The notes below the pieces were generated by a model. That model had not been told where the DNA came from and made no database searches. It saw nothing but the letters and a program-made list of their open reading frames with translations. From CALEAR01 sp035301485 (GTDB taxonomy: Bacteria > Pseudomonadota > Gammaproteobacteria > Pseudomonadales > Alcanivoracaceae): 64,000 bases of DNA. The translations under genes were made by a program, and so were the position numbers. Of the stretch, positions 25,051 to 34,896 are shown one piece after another (the first letter of the stretch is position 1; each line of letters starts with the position of its first letter). The stretch is from positions 1 to 64,000 of the forward strand of contig DATGUF010000038.1 in NCBI GenBank assembly GCA_035301485.1, read 5' to 3'.

Positions 25051-26961
25051 TTAGGGCAGTGCTTGTAGATAATCGAGCACCGCTGCTACACACTCCTCCA
25101 CCGTTTGTTGTGCTGTGTTTAGATACACATGAGGCTTGCTCGGTGCTTCGTAGGGTGCATCGATACCGGTAAAGTTTTTAATGTCGCCCGCTCTTGCCTT
25201 TTTATACAACCCTTTAGGGTCACGTTCTTCACACACGCCCAATGGGGCGTCCACAAACACTTCTACAAATTCACCTTCAGGAAACAAGGCACGTAATGCT
25301 TCGCGATCTTGTTGGGTGGGCGATATAAAGGCACTCAATACAATTAACCCTGCATCCACCAACAGCTTGGCGGCCTCACCTACTCGGCGCAGGTTTTCAC
25401 TGCGGTCTGTAGCAGAAAAACCGAGATCACCACAGAGGCCATGACGCACATTGTCGCCATCTAACAAGAAGGTATGCATGCCGCGCTCGTACAAAGCCAC
25501 CTCCACAGCATTCGCTAGGGTGGATTTGCCCGCACCACTTAAGCCAGTAAACCACAGCAACCGTGGCTGTTGACGTTTACGTGCAGCACGCTGAGCACGG
25601 CTTACGGCATGCTCATGCCAGACAATATTGTTTTGCGCTGTTGAACGGGCCTCAGCACGCTGCACCATGCCCGCTGCCACCGTCATGTTGGTGAAGCGAT
25701 CAATAAGAATGAAAGCGCCTGTACCGGGATGCGTTTGATAGCTTTCAATGAGCACTGGCTCCACGGTTTCAATGTCACACAAGGCAATGGCATTTAAAGC
25801 TAGCCCTTCGTCATCACGCTCAGCCTTAGCGGTGATGGTATTAATGTCGTACTCTTCCACCACTTGATGCACAACACAGTGGGAGCTACGGCTACCAATT
25901 TTGATGGCGTATTCGCGCCCTGGCACCAGTGCTTGTTCGTTGAGCCACACCAAATGTGCCGTAAAACGTTGCCCCAACAATGGCGCCTCATCCGCACGCA
26001 CTAACACATCCCCACGTGCTATATCCACCTCATCTGTTAACGTCAACGTAATCGCATCACCTGGGTAAGCAGTGGGCACTGTGCCTGCGTAAGTGTGAAT
26101 TCCTTCAATGCGGCTTTTCACGCGCGACGGCAGCACCATCACTTCATCCCCAGCATGCAACATACCACTGGCTAAACTGCCGCAATAACCACGGAAATCG
26201 CTGTGCGGGCGGTTTACATATTGCACAGGGAAACGCACTTGGGCGAGGTTTTGATCACGGTGCACCTCTACTTCTTCCAATACCTGCAGCAAAGCTTCAC
26301 CTTCATACCAAGGCATGTTGTCACTGCGTTGAACGACGTTATCACCCTGTAAAGCAGACACTGGAACGTAATACACACTATCCACACCAAGCTGCTGCGC
26401 CAGCTGTTGGTACTCGTGCTTGATACGCTCGAAGACCTCCGCCGAGTAATGTACTAAATCCATTTTATTCACCGCCACCACAATGTGACGAATCCCTAAT
26501 AGATGGCAAATAAAACTATGGCGGCGTGTTTGTGCTAACACGCCTTTTCGTGCATCCACCATCACAATGGCAAGGTTAGCCGTGGAAGCGCCTGTGGCCA
26601 TATTGCGGGTGTATTGTTCATGCCCTGGTGTGTCAGCAATAATGAACTTTCGTTTGTCCGTGGTGAAAAAACGATAAGCCACATCAATGGTAATTCCTTG
26701 CTCTCGTTCTGACGCAAGGCCGTCTACTAACAAGGCAAGGTCTAACTCTGTGCCTGCATTACCTATTCTGTCGCTGTCTGCTTGCAAGGCGCTTAAGTGG
26801 TCTTCAAACACGGTTTTTGAATCGTATAACAACCGTCCTATCAACGTGGATTTACCGTCATCCACACTGCCACAGGTAAGTAGACGCAGCAGGTCTTTAT
26901 TTTCATGTTGGTGCAAATAAGCCAAAATATCATCATTAAGCAACGTGGATACGTGCGACAT
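25051..26961 (-). CDS. cysNC: Bifunctional ATP sulfurylase large subunit / APS kinase
   Basis: A 636-residue fusion. Residues 1-430 are the CysN GTPase with P-loop GSVDDGKST near 32, DTPGHEQYTRNM and NKMD; it drives CysD-catalysed formation of adenosine 5'-phosphosulfate (APS). Residues 460-636 are CysC (APS kinase) with P-loop FTGLSGAGKST, DGDNVRHGLC and the FTGIDAPYE lid; it makes PAPS. Last gene of the sulfate cluster, 8 bases after cysD. Confidence 0.95.
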   Translation of the reverse strand: MSHVSTLLNDDILAYLHQHENKDLLRLLTCGSVDDGKSTLIGRLLYDSKTVFEDHLSALQADSDRIGNAGTELDLALLVDGLASEREQGITIDVAYRFFTTDKRKFIIADTPGHEQYTRNMATGASTANLAIVMVDARKGVLAQTRRHSFICHLLGIRHIVVAVNKMDLVHYSAEVFERIKHEYQQLAQQLGVDSVYYVPVSALQGDNVVQRSDNMPWYEGEALLQVLEEVEVHRDQNLAQVRFPVQYVNRPHSDFRGYCGSLASGMLHAGDEVMVLPSRVKSRIEGIHTYAGTVPTAYPGDAITLTLTDEVDIARGDVLVRADEAPLLGQRFTAHLVWLNEQALVPGREYAIKIGSRSSHCVVHQVVEEYDINTITAKAERDDEGLALNAIALCDIETVEPVLIESYQTHPGTGAFILIDRFTNMTVAAGMVQRAEARSTAQNNIVWHEHAVSRAQRAARKRQQPRLLWFTGLSGAGKSTLANAVEVALYERGMHTFLLDGDNVRHGLCGDLGFSATDRSENLRRVGEAAKLLVDAGLIVLSAFISPTQQDREALRALFPEGEFVEVFVDAPLGVCEERDPKGLYKKARAGDIKNFTGIDAPYEAPSKPHVYLNTAQQTVEECVAAVLDYLQALP

Positions 26962-26969
26962 ACTGCCTC

Positions 26970-27896
26970 CTAAAAATAGCCTTCTCTTTTTTTCTGTTCC
27001 ATCGACGCCGACGCATCATGATCGATCACTCTTCCTTGGCGTTCAGAAGTGCGAGCCAATAACATTTCTTGAATAATCTCTGGCAGTGTCACCGCTGTGG
27101 ACGCCACCGCACCTGTTAACGGATAGCACCCTAGTGTGCGAAAGCGCACTTGCTTCATTTGCGGCACTTCACCTGGCAATAAAGGCAGGCGTTCATCATC
27201 CACCATAATGAGGGCGCCATCGCGCTCCACCACAGGCCTGTTGGCAGCAAAATACAGTGGCACGATATCTAGCTGCTCAAGGTAGATGTACTGCCAAATA
27301 TCGAGCTCGGTCCAGTTAGAGAGAGGAAATACGCGAATGCTTTCGCCCTTATCCACCTTACTGTTAAACACTTGCCATAATTCAGGCCGTTGGTTCCTTG
27401 GATCCCAACGGTGAAAGCGATCACGGAAGGAATAAATGCGCTCTTTAGCACGCGATTTCTCTTCATCGCGGCGCGCACCACCAAAGGCAGCATCGAAACC
27501 ATATTTATTCAATGCTTGCTTCAGGGCTTCTGTTTTCATCACGTCTGTATGCTTAGCACTGCCATGGCTAAAAGGCCCAATATTGTGTTCAATACCTACT
27601 GGGTTGGTGTGCACCAACAGCTTCAGCCCTAAACGTTGCACAGTGCGATCGCGAAACTCGATCATCTGCTTAAACTTCCAGTTTGTATCCACGTGCAACA
27701 AAGGGAATGGCAAGTTTCCTGGCGCAAACGCTTTTCTGGCTAAATGCAGCATCACCGTGGAATCTTTGCCTATGGAATACAGCATCACGGGGTTTTCAAA
27801 CTCCGCTGCCACTTCACGAATGATGTAAATGGCCTCTTCTTCAAGCTGCTGCAAATGCGTCTTTTTAGGTGCTAGTAATGTCATGTTAAGGTCCAA
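26970..27896 (-). CDS. cysD: ATP sulfurylase small subunit CysD
   Basis: A 308-residue adenylyltransferase subunit of the PAPS-reductase fold that joins sulfate to ATP with CysN. The PP-loop is YSIGKDSTVMLHLA near 42, followed by LLHVDTNWKF, FGGARRDEEKSRAKER and the conserved end in EGYF. Length equals E. coli CysD within a few residues. Sits between cysH (9-base gap) and cysNC (8-base gap) in one operon. Confidence 0.96.
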   Translation of the reverse strand: MDLNMTLLAPKKTHLQQLEEEAIYIIREVAAEFENPVMLYSIGKDSTVMLHLARKAFAPGNLPFPLLHVDTNWKFKQMIEFRDRTVQRLGLKLLVHTNPVGIEHNIGPFSHGSAKHTDVMKTEALKQALNKYGFDAAFGGARRDEEKSRAKERIYSFRDRFHRWDPRNQRPELWQVFNSKVDKGESIRVFPLSNWTELDIWQYIYLEQLDIVPLYFAANRPVVERDGALIMVDDERLPLLPGEVPQMKQVRFRTLGCYPLTGAVASTAVTLPEIIQEMLLARTSERQGRVIDHDASASMEQKKREGYF

Positions 27897-27905
27897 ATAA
27901 AATCA

Positions 27906-28634
27906 TTAGTTTTTATTCCTGCTATCCTCTGTGATGTCATGTAAACCACACTCGCGTAGCAAACCAAAAAAACGTGCCTCTTCTTCATTGTCGATATCTT
28001 TTAAAGCTCGTGTGGTGTGCCAATCCCCAATGCTGATATACCCCTCTTCGTAGAGGGGGTGATAAGGCAGCTGATGTTGCGTCAAATAGCGGTACACTTG
28101 TTGATCTGTCCAATCCACCACGGGATGCACTTTGAAACGCCCCCATTGGCTAGCCACGACGCCTAAATGTGCGCGGCTAGCAGCTTGGCTTCTGCGTACT
28201 CCGGAATACCAAGTACCCACCTTTAATTCTTCTAGCGCTTGCTGCATGGGTGCCACTTTGTTTTCTTCGTTATACGCTTCAATGGCTTCGCGCCCTTGCT
28301 CCCAACGCTTGCCATAGCGCGCCTCTTGCCAAGCGGCAGAGAGGGCCGATCGATATACATTTAAGCGCAGCGCTAATCGCTCTGTTAAAGCATCCACAAA
28401 GGCGTAGGTTTCAGGAAAGTGATACCCCGTGTCGATAAATATCACGGGGATGCCTGGGGCCACTTCGTTCATCAAATGCAGCATCAACGCGGACTGCACA
28501 CCAAAACTTGAAGCGAGCACTTGCTGCTGTGGCAGGTGTTCCAATGCCCAAGCAATGCGGCCATGTGCATCTAGCTGAGCGAGTTGGTGGTTAATATCCA
28601 TCAACAGCGCACGCTCTTGCGTCTCTAGTATCAT
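27906..28634 (-). CDS. cysH: PAPS reductase
   Basis: A 242-residue thioredoxin- or glutaredoxin-dependent reductase converting PAPS to sulfite. The nucleotide loop SSFGVQSALMLHL, FIDTGYHFPETY and the catalytic ECGLH with Cys229 are present. The extra CysCys pairs that bind an Fe-S cluster in APS reductases are missing, so PAPS is the expected substrate, agreeing with the APS kinase domain of CysNC. The start ATG overlaps the cysI stop (ATGA). Confidence 0.95.
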   Translation of the reverse strand: MILETQERALLMDINHQLAQLDAHGRIAWALEHLPQQQVLASSFGVQSALMLHLMNEVAPGIPVIFIDTGYHFPETYAFVDALTERLALRLNVYRSALSAAWQEARYGKRWEQGREAIEAYNEENKVAPMQQALEELKVGTWYSGVRRSQAASRAHLGVVASQWGRFKVHPVVDWTDQQVYRYLTQHQLPYHPLYEEGYISIGDWHTTRALKDIDNEEEARFFGLLRECGLHDITEDSRNKN

Positions 28635-30316
28635 TTTGCAGACTCCACGTGCACTTCGCTGCCATGCTCAATGGTCTCCACTAGGCCTGCTCGAATGAGG
28701 TAGTCGCCGAACGCCTCTTGATCGTGGCGCCCTGCCGCATAATGAGCGAACAATTCATCTACCGCGGCAAGAATGCTCGCTTCATCCGCGTTGTCGAGAT
28801 AAACACGGCTTAAACGTGAACCGTCAAACGCTGCCCCCACATACATGTTGTAGCGGCCTGGGGCGCGCCCAACAAAAGCCAACTCTGCCAAATAGGGGCG
28901 TGAGCAACCATTGGGGCACCCAGACATACGCACAGTGATGGGTTGATCCGCCACGCCATGGCGCGCCGCTAACTCTTCGATGCGCGTGAGCAAACTAGGC
29001 AGGTAACGCTCAGCCTCCGCCATGGCCAAACCACAGGTCGGAAACGCCACACAGGCCATGGAATGCAAACGAATAGCCGACACGTTCTCGCTGCCCAAGC
29101 CACTGCTTTGAATAATGGCATCCACTTTTTCACGGTCTGAGGCCGCCACCCCTGCTACGATTAAATTTTGGTTGGTGGTTAAGCGAATATCGCCGGATAG
29201 TTGTGCATCGACGATGTTGTTAATGCCCGCTCTGTGCTGAGGCAATAAGCGGCCATTTTCAACAAAAACTGTTAATTGCCAGCGCCCATCGAGCTGTTCA
29301 ATCCAACCATAACGATCACCATTTTGAGTAAAGTGATAGGGTTTAGCCTCAGCAAAAAGCACTCCACTACGGCGCTCAACCTCCTCTTTGATCCATTCCA
29401 GGCCTTTCGTTTCTACGGTGTATTTAAAACGAGCTTGGCTGCGCTCTTTTCGATTGCCGTAATCTCTTTGCACTCCTAAAACGGCTTCGGCGGTGCTTAA
29501 TACATTATCTGGGGTAACAAACCCAAGCACATTACCTAAGCGCGGAAATGTTTTGGGGTCGCCATGGGCGCACCCCATGCCGCCTCCCACCACCACGTTA
29601 AAGCCCAACAACTTATCGCCTTCTGTAATGGCGATAAAACCAAGGTCTTGGCTGTACACATCAATATCGTTAACCGGCGGCAAGGCAATGCCAATTTTAA
29701 ATTTGCGTGGCAGATACACGTCACCATAAAAAGGCTCTTCTTCTACTGCGTCCTCATCAGCTAACTTTTCGCCATTAATCCAAATTTCGCGCCAGGCGCC
29801 ACTTTGCGGTAAGAAATGCTCGCTCAATTGGCGCGCCCAATGGAGCGTTTCACCATGCACGGGGCTAGCATCTGGTTGTACATGACACACCACATTACGG
29901 TTCACATCTCCGCACGCCGCTCTAGAATCTAATTCCACCGCATCGAGTTGCTGTACCAAGGTGCGCAAGTCTTCTTTATAAACGCCGTGATATTGAATAG
30001 TTTGCCGTGTGGTAATCCGCAACGTGCCGTTGGCCACTGTTTCTGCGATATGATCAATAGCTTTCCATTGTTCATTAGTCGCTACCCCGCCAGGCAAACG
30101 GATTCGAATCATAAAAGAGTACAAAGGCTCTAACTTTGCATCCCGACGTTCAGCGCGTACATCACGGTCATCCTGCTGATACATGCCATGAAATTTCAGC
30201 AACTTAGTATCATCATCGGCGATGGCGCCTGTGGTGGTATCTTCTAATCCCTCGGCAATACCGCCGCGCAAGTGCCTACTTGCTCGCTTAATTACTTCTA
30301 ATTCTGAATCAGCCAT
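28631..30316 (-). CDS. cysI: Sulfite reductase hemoprotein beta subunit
   Basis: A 561-residue siroheme/[4Fe-4S] enzyme that reduces sulfite to sulfide with electrons from CysJ. Cluster ligands are in CVAFPTCG (C-X5-C) and SGCPNGC (C-X3-C). The substrate-binding arginine/lysine region RITTRQTIQYHG is near residue 100. Length matches E. coli CysI (570). Its start shares one base with the cysJ stop (TAATG) and its end overlaps cysH. The siroheme it needs comes from the divergent cysG. Confidence 0.96.
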   Translation of the reverse strand: MADSELEVIKRASRHLRGGIAEGLEDTTTGAIADDDTKLLKFHGMYQQDDRDVRAERRDAKLEPLYSFMIRIRLPGGVATNEQWKAIDHIAETVANGTLRITTRQTIQYHGVYKEDLRTLVQQLDAVELDSRAACGDVNRNVVCHVQPDASPVHGETLHWARQLSEHFLPQSGAWREIWINGEKLADEDAVEEEPFYGDVYLPRKFKIGIALPPVNDIDVYSQDLGFIAITEGDKLLGFNVVVGGGMGCAHGDPKTFPRLGNVLGFVTPDNVLSTAEAVLGVQRDYGNRKERSQARFKYTVETKGLEWIKEEVERRSGVLFAEAKPYHFTQNGDRYGWIEQLDGRWQLTVFVENGRLLPQHRAGINNIVDAQLSGDIRLTTNQNLIVAGVAASDREKVDAIIQSSGLGSENVSAIRLHSMACVAFPTCGLAMAEAERYLPSLLTRIEELAARHGVADQPITVRMSGCPNGCSRPYLAELAFVGRAPGRYNMYVGAAFDGSRLSRVYLDNADEASILAAVDELFAHYAAGRHDQEAFGDYLIRAGLVETIEHGSEVHVESAK

Positions 30317-32085
30317 TAATACACATCCTTTTGGTAACGACGCTGCTGTCGCAACGCTTCTAAATAATCTGCCGCGGCCTCAGCCTGTAGCCCACCGTGC
30401 TGCGTTAATATGTCGATCAATGCTTGATGAACATCATTGGCCATGCTTTGGCCATCGCCACATACATAAATAAAGGCGCCATCCTCGAGCCATTGATACA
30501 CCTGCGCGCCGTGCTCAAGAAGACGATGCTGTACATATATTTTTTCTTCTTGGTCGCGTGAAAAGGCCACCGTGAGTTTGTCTAGCACCCCATCGCGTAA
30601 ATAGCGCTGCCATTCAATTTGATAAAGAAAATCTGTGCGACGGTGTTGCTCACCAAAGAACAACCAGTTTTTGCCTGTATGCCCTAATTCACTGCGTTGC
30701 TGCAAAAAGCCGCGAAAAGGAGCCACTCCCGTGCCTGGTCCAATCATAAGAATGGGTGCCTCTGGGTTTTCCGGTAAGCGGAAGCGTTCGTTAGGCTCAA
30801 CGTACACAGGCAGGGTGTCACCCACTGCCACATTGTTGAGTAACTGCCAAGTGGCACATCCCGCCCGTAGCAAGCCGCCTTCTTCACCTCCCTCTAACCT
30901 CACGGTTAGATGTACTTCATCTTCAGCTACTAAGGCACTGGACGCGATGGAGTACAAACGAGGAGCGATACGACGTAATGAGTGCACGAGCTGATCTGCA
31001 GTGACGGTGGCAGGGTACTCTTTAATCACATCAGCCACCTGACGGGTTAACACCCATTGCTGCAACGCTTCTCGGTCTTCGATTAAAGCTGCCAGAGATT
31101 CAGCACCAGCTAGTTCTGCCCACGCCACCAGAAAGGGGCGCACCACTTGCGTCAGCTCTAACTCTTCTTGCAACCAGGTATTTAGGGGTTTTTCTTCGTT
31201 GTCGCGCAGCACTAGCGTATTAGGGTCTAGTGCTAGCTCTGTAACAATTTCATCCACAACACGCTGATCATTTTTCACCCAAACACCCAATGAATCACCG
31301 GGTTCGTAGGACAAACCACTGCCTTCTAACAGCAATTCGAGGTGTGCAACTTGTTTATTCGAAGGGCTCACCGTCAATAAAGAGCGCTCCAACACTTCTG
31401 CATGAAAAGGTTTTTTGCGGTTATATTGAGACACCGTGGTGGCAGGCACTAATTGCAAATGACTGGCCGTTCCTTGCGTCATCAACGGCGCTACGATTGC
31501 TAACGCTTCTTCGCGCCACTGTTCTTCTTGCCTTTCAAAATCCACATCACAGTCTACGCGTGCCAACAAACGCTGCCCGCCTAAAGCGGCAAAACGTTCA
31601 TCGAGCTCTTGGCTAGTTTGGCAAAAATCTGGGTAAGAGGAATCGCCTAAACCAAACACCGCATACTCAAGGTCGTTCAGCGCGGGAGCACGATCAGACA
31701 TAATGAAACGGTAGAAGGCCTCGCTATCCTCTGGTGGTTCACCTTCGCCATGAGTGGCGATCACCACGAAAAGCAATTCCACTTTGCTTACGCTGCGTGG
31801 CTTCACTTCATCTAAGCGTGATAACTCCACCGCGTAACCATTGGCACGGGCAGTATCCGCAAGCCGCGTGGCAATATTGCGGGCATTACCAGTATCGGTG
31901 CCGTACCAAATAGTGAGTATCTTACCGGTGGTGGTGTTGGGAGACGGCGCAATAGCAGTATTGCCCCCTGCCGCGAGCCCAGCCATATAACCAGACGCCC
32001 AGATAAGTTCGTTCGTTGCGAGTTGCTGTCGCACCTCTTCAAGATGAGTTTGGATTTCTTGTTGTCTTGCTGCTGTAAGCGTCAT
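30316..32085 (-). CDS. cysJ: Sulfite reductase flavoprotein alpha subunit
   Basis: A 589-residue NADPH-dependent diflavin reductase feeding electrons to CysI. Domains in order: flavodoxin/FMN (IWYGTDTGNARNIA near 71), connecting and FAD-binding (RLYSIASSA), NADPH-binding (MIGPGTGVAPFRGFL, then YVCGDGQSMANDV). It ends in the conserved aromatic residue (DVY). First gene of the minus-strand operon cysJ-cysI-cysH-cysD-cysNC; AAAGGA precedes its ATG. Confidence 0.96.
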   Translation of the reverse strand: MTLTAARQQEIQTHLEEVRQQLATNELIWASGYMAGLAAGGNTAIAPSPNTTTGKILTIWYGTDTGNARNIATRLADTARANGYAVELSRLDEVKPRSVSKVELLFVVIATHGEGEPPEDSEAFYRFIMSDRAPALNDLEYAVFGLGDSSYPDFCQTSQELDERFAALGGQRLLARVDCDVDFERQEEQWREEALAIVAPLMTQGTASHLQLVPATTVSQYNRKKPFHAEVLERSLLTVSPSNKQVAHLELLLEGSGLSYEPGDSLGVWVKNDQRVVDEIVTELALDPNTLVLRDNEEKPLNTWLQEELELTQVVRPFLVAWAELAGAESLAALIEDREALQQWVLTRQVADVIKEYPATVTADQLVHSLRRIAPRLYSIASSALVAEDEVHLTVRLEGGEEGGLLRAGCATWQLLNNVAVGDTLPVYVEPNERFRLPENPEAPILMIGPGTGVAPFRGFLQQRSELGHTGKNWLFFGEQHRRTDFLYQIEWQRYLRDGVLDKLTVAFSRDQEEKIYVQHRLLEHGAQVYQWLEDGAFIYVCGDGQSMANDVHQALIDILTQHGGLQAEAAADYLEALRQQRRYQKDVY

Positions 32086-32190
32086 GTATTCACATCCTTT
32101 GACTAATCAATGACGCACAGCTTAGGGCCTTCTATTGTTAACCGGAAAGATTAAAAAATCATACCTTTATGCCAGATATACTAATAACTA

Positions 32191-32208
32191 TTTGTTATCT
32201 ATAACAAA
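32191..32208. promoter_or_regulatory. Palindrome in the cysJ-cysG divergent promoter region
   Basis: TTTGTTAT (32191-32198) and ATAACAAA (32201-32208) form an 18-base perfect palindrome with a two-base centre in the 210-base A/T-rich gap between cysJ and cysG. A TATACT (-10 like) lies at 32177-32182. The T-N11-A form fits LysR-type regulators, and CysB controls these genes in related bacteria, so it may be an operator. CysB sites are poorly conserved, so this is inference. Confidence 0.4.
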
Positions 32209-32295
32209 AAAGAATATCTGAACAACTACTAATTATTATCCTACTGCCACTAGCTTCGTTAGGCTTACCACTATTAACGAACAAGGATAGGTAAA

Positions 32296-33747
32296 ATGAC
32301 CAACGTACAAACGAACTTACCCCACAGTGCTTGGTTCCCACTGTTTGCCGATTTACACGGCCGTAATGTATTAGTTATTGGTGGCGATGAAGTGGCCGCG
32401 CGTAAAACAGAACGCCTTATTAGTGCCGGCGCCAGCGTCAATATCATCGCTGCATCTCTACACCCCCGTTTGCAGCAATGGCAGCAAGAAGGCGTATTAA
32501 ACTGGTTAAGCAAAACACTCACGGAAAAACATTTATCTGGGCATGTACTTATTGTGGTGGCTGTTGCAGAGGAGCACTTGCGTGATACCGCCTGCAGCTG
32601 GGCAACACAAAACAATGTTCTGATTAACGTGGTGGATCAACAGCACGCTTCATCGGTAATCGTGCCTGCTGTAGTGGATAGAAGCCCACTAATGGTAGCT
32701 ATTAGTTCTGGCGGCAATGCGCCTGAGCTTGCCCGCCTTTTACGCAGCCGCATTGAGCGTTCTTTACCCGCTCATTTAGGCCCGCTAGCTGAACTCGCTG
32801 GTTCGCTAAAAGCGCACATTCGTGAGCGTTTCCCTAGCTTTCCGCAGCGCCGTAAATTTTTAAACTGGGTCTTCACGGACAGCCCTGCACGAACAGTCCA
32901 AACTGGCCGCTTAGATGATGCTAAACAACTTATTCTTGATGCTCTGAAGAAAAAACAGCCCGCCACTGGGCATGTAAGTTTGGTGGGTGCTGGGCCTGGT
33001 GAGCCTGAATTACTTACCCTGTTAGCGTTACGCAAAATAGAAAATGCTGACTCTATTGTGTACGACGGGTTAGTGGATGAGCGTATTTTAGAATTTGCGC
33101 GCCGCGATGTGCACTTGATCGATGTATCGAAACGCCCAGGCCAAGAGCGCGTTAGCCAAGAAGAAATCCATACTATTTTATCGCAACGCGCTGCGTTAGG
33201 TGAGCGTGTAGTACGTTTAAAAGGTGGCGACCCAATGATATTTGGCCGCGGCGGTGAAGAGATAGCATGGTTACGCAGCCAAGGCATTCCTTATGATATT
33301 GTACCTGGCATCACCGCTGCTTCTGCGTGCGCCTCTTATGCGGGCTTTCCACTCACTCAGCGAGGATTTGCTCAGTCGGTGCGGCTTATTACCGCTCATT
33401 GTGAACGCTCTATAGATCGCTTAGATTGGCGCGCACTCGCGCAAGAAAAGCAAACCTTAGCGTTTTACATGTCCGTGGGCCAACTAGCTCGCATTGAGGA
33501 GCGTTTGCTGCACTTTGGTCGCCCTGCCGACACTGCTATTGCTTTAGTGGAAAATGGCAGCCGCCCCCAGCAGCGCGTGATAACCGGCACATTAGGCCAG
33601 TTGCAGGCTGTTGCTACGCAGCATGCAGTGCAAGCACCCGCCATCTTATACGTGGGGGAAGTGGCCGCATTAGCCAAACAGGGAAGTTGGTTTGGCAATG
33701 AAGCATTAACGTTTCATGAACCAAAGGAAACGCGGGCCATCGCCTAA
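32296..33747 (+). CDS. cysG: Siroheme synthase (multifunctional CysG)
   Basis: A 483-residue enzyme making siroheme from uroporphyrinogen III. The N-terminal part (1-220) is the NAD-dependent precorrin-2 dehydrogenase/ferrochelatase with VLVIGGDEVAARKTERL and SSGGNAPELARLLR. The C-terminal part (from about 225) is the SAM uroporphyrinogen methyltransferase with VGAGPGEPELLTLLA, KGGDPMIFGRGGEE and the GITAASACASYAGFPLT block. AAGGA lies upstream of the ATG. Divergent from the cysJIHDNC operon, whose CysI uses siroheme. Confidence 0.96.
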   Translation: MTNVQTNLPHSAWFPLFADLHGRNVLVIGGDEVAARKTERLISAGASVNIIAASLHPRLQQWQQEGVLNWLSKTLTEKHLSGHVLIVVAVAEEHLRDTACSWATQNNVLINVVDQQHASSVIVPAVVDRSPLMVAISSGGNAPELARLLRSRIERSLPAHLGPLAELAGSLKAHIRERFPSFPQRRKFLNWVFTDSPARTVQTGRLDDAKQLILDALKKKQPATGHVSLVGAGPGEPELLTLLALRKIENADSIVYDGLVDERILEFARRDVHLIDVSKRPGQERVSQEEIHTILSQRAALGERVVRLKGGDPMIFGRGGEEIAWLRSQGIPYDIVPGITAASACASYAGFPLTQRGFAQSVRLITAHCERSIDRLDWRALAQEKQTLAFYMSVGQLARIEERLLHFGRPADTAIALVENGSRPQQRVITGTLGQLQAVATQHAVQAPAILYVGEVAALAKQGSWFGNEALTFHEPKETRAIA

Positions 33748-33750
33748 CAA

Positions 33751-33784
33751 AAACGCCAGCTTATATTTCTATAGGCTGGCGTTT
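33751..33784. terminator. Terminator between cysG and the AstE-like gene
   Basis: AAACGCCAGC (33751-33760) pairs with GCTGGCGTTT (33775-33784). A-rich DNA on the left gives a U tract for minus-strand transcripts; the stem's own TTT serves the plus strand. Convergent gene pair. Confidence 0.75.
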
Positions 33785-33801
33785 ACGTAGCTCCATCAGC
33801 A

Positions 33802-34848
33802 CTAATATTCTGACGGTGCAATCGGTGCTTCAATATGCTCTCTTGGCTCATGGATTTCTGTTGACCAGGACTCCACTTGTTCCGCCACATCGTCTACTTC
33901 ATCGAAACGGGCAATGTGAAACAGCGCCTCGCCTTCATTTACTAAGGGTAAATTCTCACGCCCCACTAGAATGCCTGCAAAAGGCGATTTAATTTCTGTA
34001 GCTTCCATGGTGAAGGGGCTATTGATAACGCCTAGCACATCACCTCGGCGGATATAGGCGCCAAGGGCCACAATAGGCCTAAACACCCCGTCGGTATTCG
34101 CTCTCACCCAAGAAGAGTTAAGTGCAATATGTGGCTCTGGGACAGGGTATTTGCCGCGCCCAGGGGGCAGCATTTTTAAATGCCTCATAACGTTGCGCAC
34201 ACCTCTTAAACCCGCACGAATACAGGCTTCGTCGAAGCGCAATGCTTCTCCCGCTTCATAGGTAATCATCGGGATGCCTTGGCTTTCTGCTGTGTCACGC
34301 AAAGTGCCAGAGCTCAAAACGGAATTAATGACCACCGGCACACCAAACGCTTCAGCGAGGGCCTTGGAGTTTTCGTTAGCAATGTTCACCCGTACCTGGG
34401 GCAGGTTTGAACGATGAATAGCGCCCGTATGTAAATCAATGGCGTAATCCACTTTATCTAACACCTCAGTACGAATAAGGTGCGCCATACGCGAACCTAA
34501 ACTGCCTTGCTCAGAGCCTGGAAAACAGCGGTTTAAATCACGCCTATCCGGCAAATAGCGCGATTTATAAATAAACCCGAATACATTTACCACCGGCACG
34601 GCTACCACCGTGCCGCGCAGTTGCTTTAAAAAAGGAGCCCCTAACAAGCGGCGTACAACATCTATACCGTTCAGCTCATCGCCATGAATAGCGGCTGTTA
34701 CTAGCAGCACAGGGCCGGGGCGCCGTCCATTTACAATATGCACCGGAATATTTAACGGCGTTTGTGTATACAACTGAGCGGCGGGCAACTCCACTACAGC
34801 GCGCGTGCCGAGCGCCACGGTGACGCCCCCTAAAGTAAATGAAGCCAT
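33802..34848 (-). CDS. Succinylglutamate desuccinylase/aspartoacylase-family protein
   Basis: A 348-residue zinc carboxypeptidase-like hydrolase of the AstE/ASPA family. Zinc ligands appear in AAIHGDELNG (His55, Glu58) and in AIDLHTG. The RDLNRCFPG block is family-typical. The C-terminal portion (about 260-330) resembles a biotinyl/lipoyl-like barrel seen in this subgroup. A GTG at 34866 would add six residues. It lies 48 bases after rimK, so I infer a role linked to glutamate-chain or similar amide chemistry, not arginine catabolism; no other ast genes are near. Confidence 0.82.
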   Translation of the reverse strand: MASFTLGGVTVALGTRAVVELPAAQLYTQTPLNIPVHIVNGRRPGPVLLVTAAIHGDELNGIDVVRRLLGAPFLKQLRGTVVAVPVVNVFGFIYKSRYLPDRRDLNRCFPGSEQGSLGSRMAHLIRTEVLDKVDYAIDLHTGAIHRSNLPQVRVNIANENSKALAEAFGVPVVINSVLSSGTLRDTAESQGIPMITYEAGEALRFDEACIRAGLRGVRNVMRHLKMLPPGRGKYPVPEPHIALNSSWVRANTDGVFRPIVALGAYIRRGDVLGVINSPFTMEATEIKSPFAGILVGRENLPLVNEGEALFHIARFDEVDDVAEQVESWSTEIHEPREHIEAPIAPSEY

Positions 34849-34896
34849 CGATGTTCTCTTACTCACCCATAGCCACTGCTATGGCGTTTGTTAGTC

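Noticed and set aside
32772..33287. 171-residue minus-strand frame opposite cysG
   Set aside because: Antisense shadow; cysG motifs are intact in the other direction.
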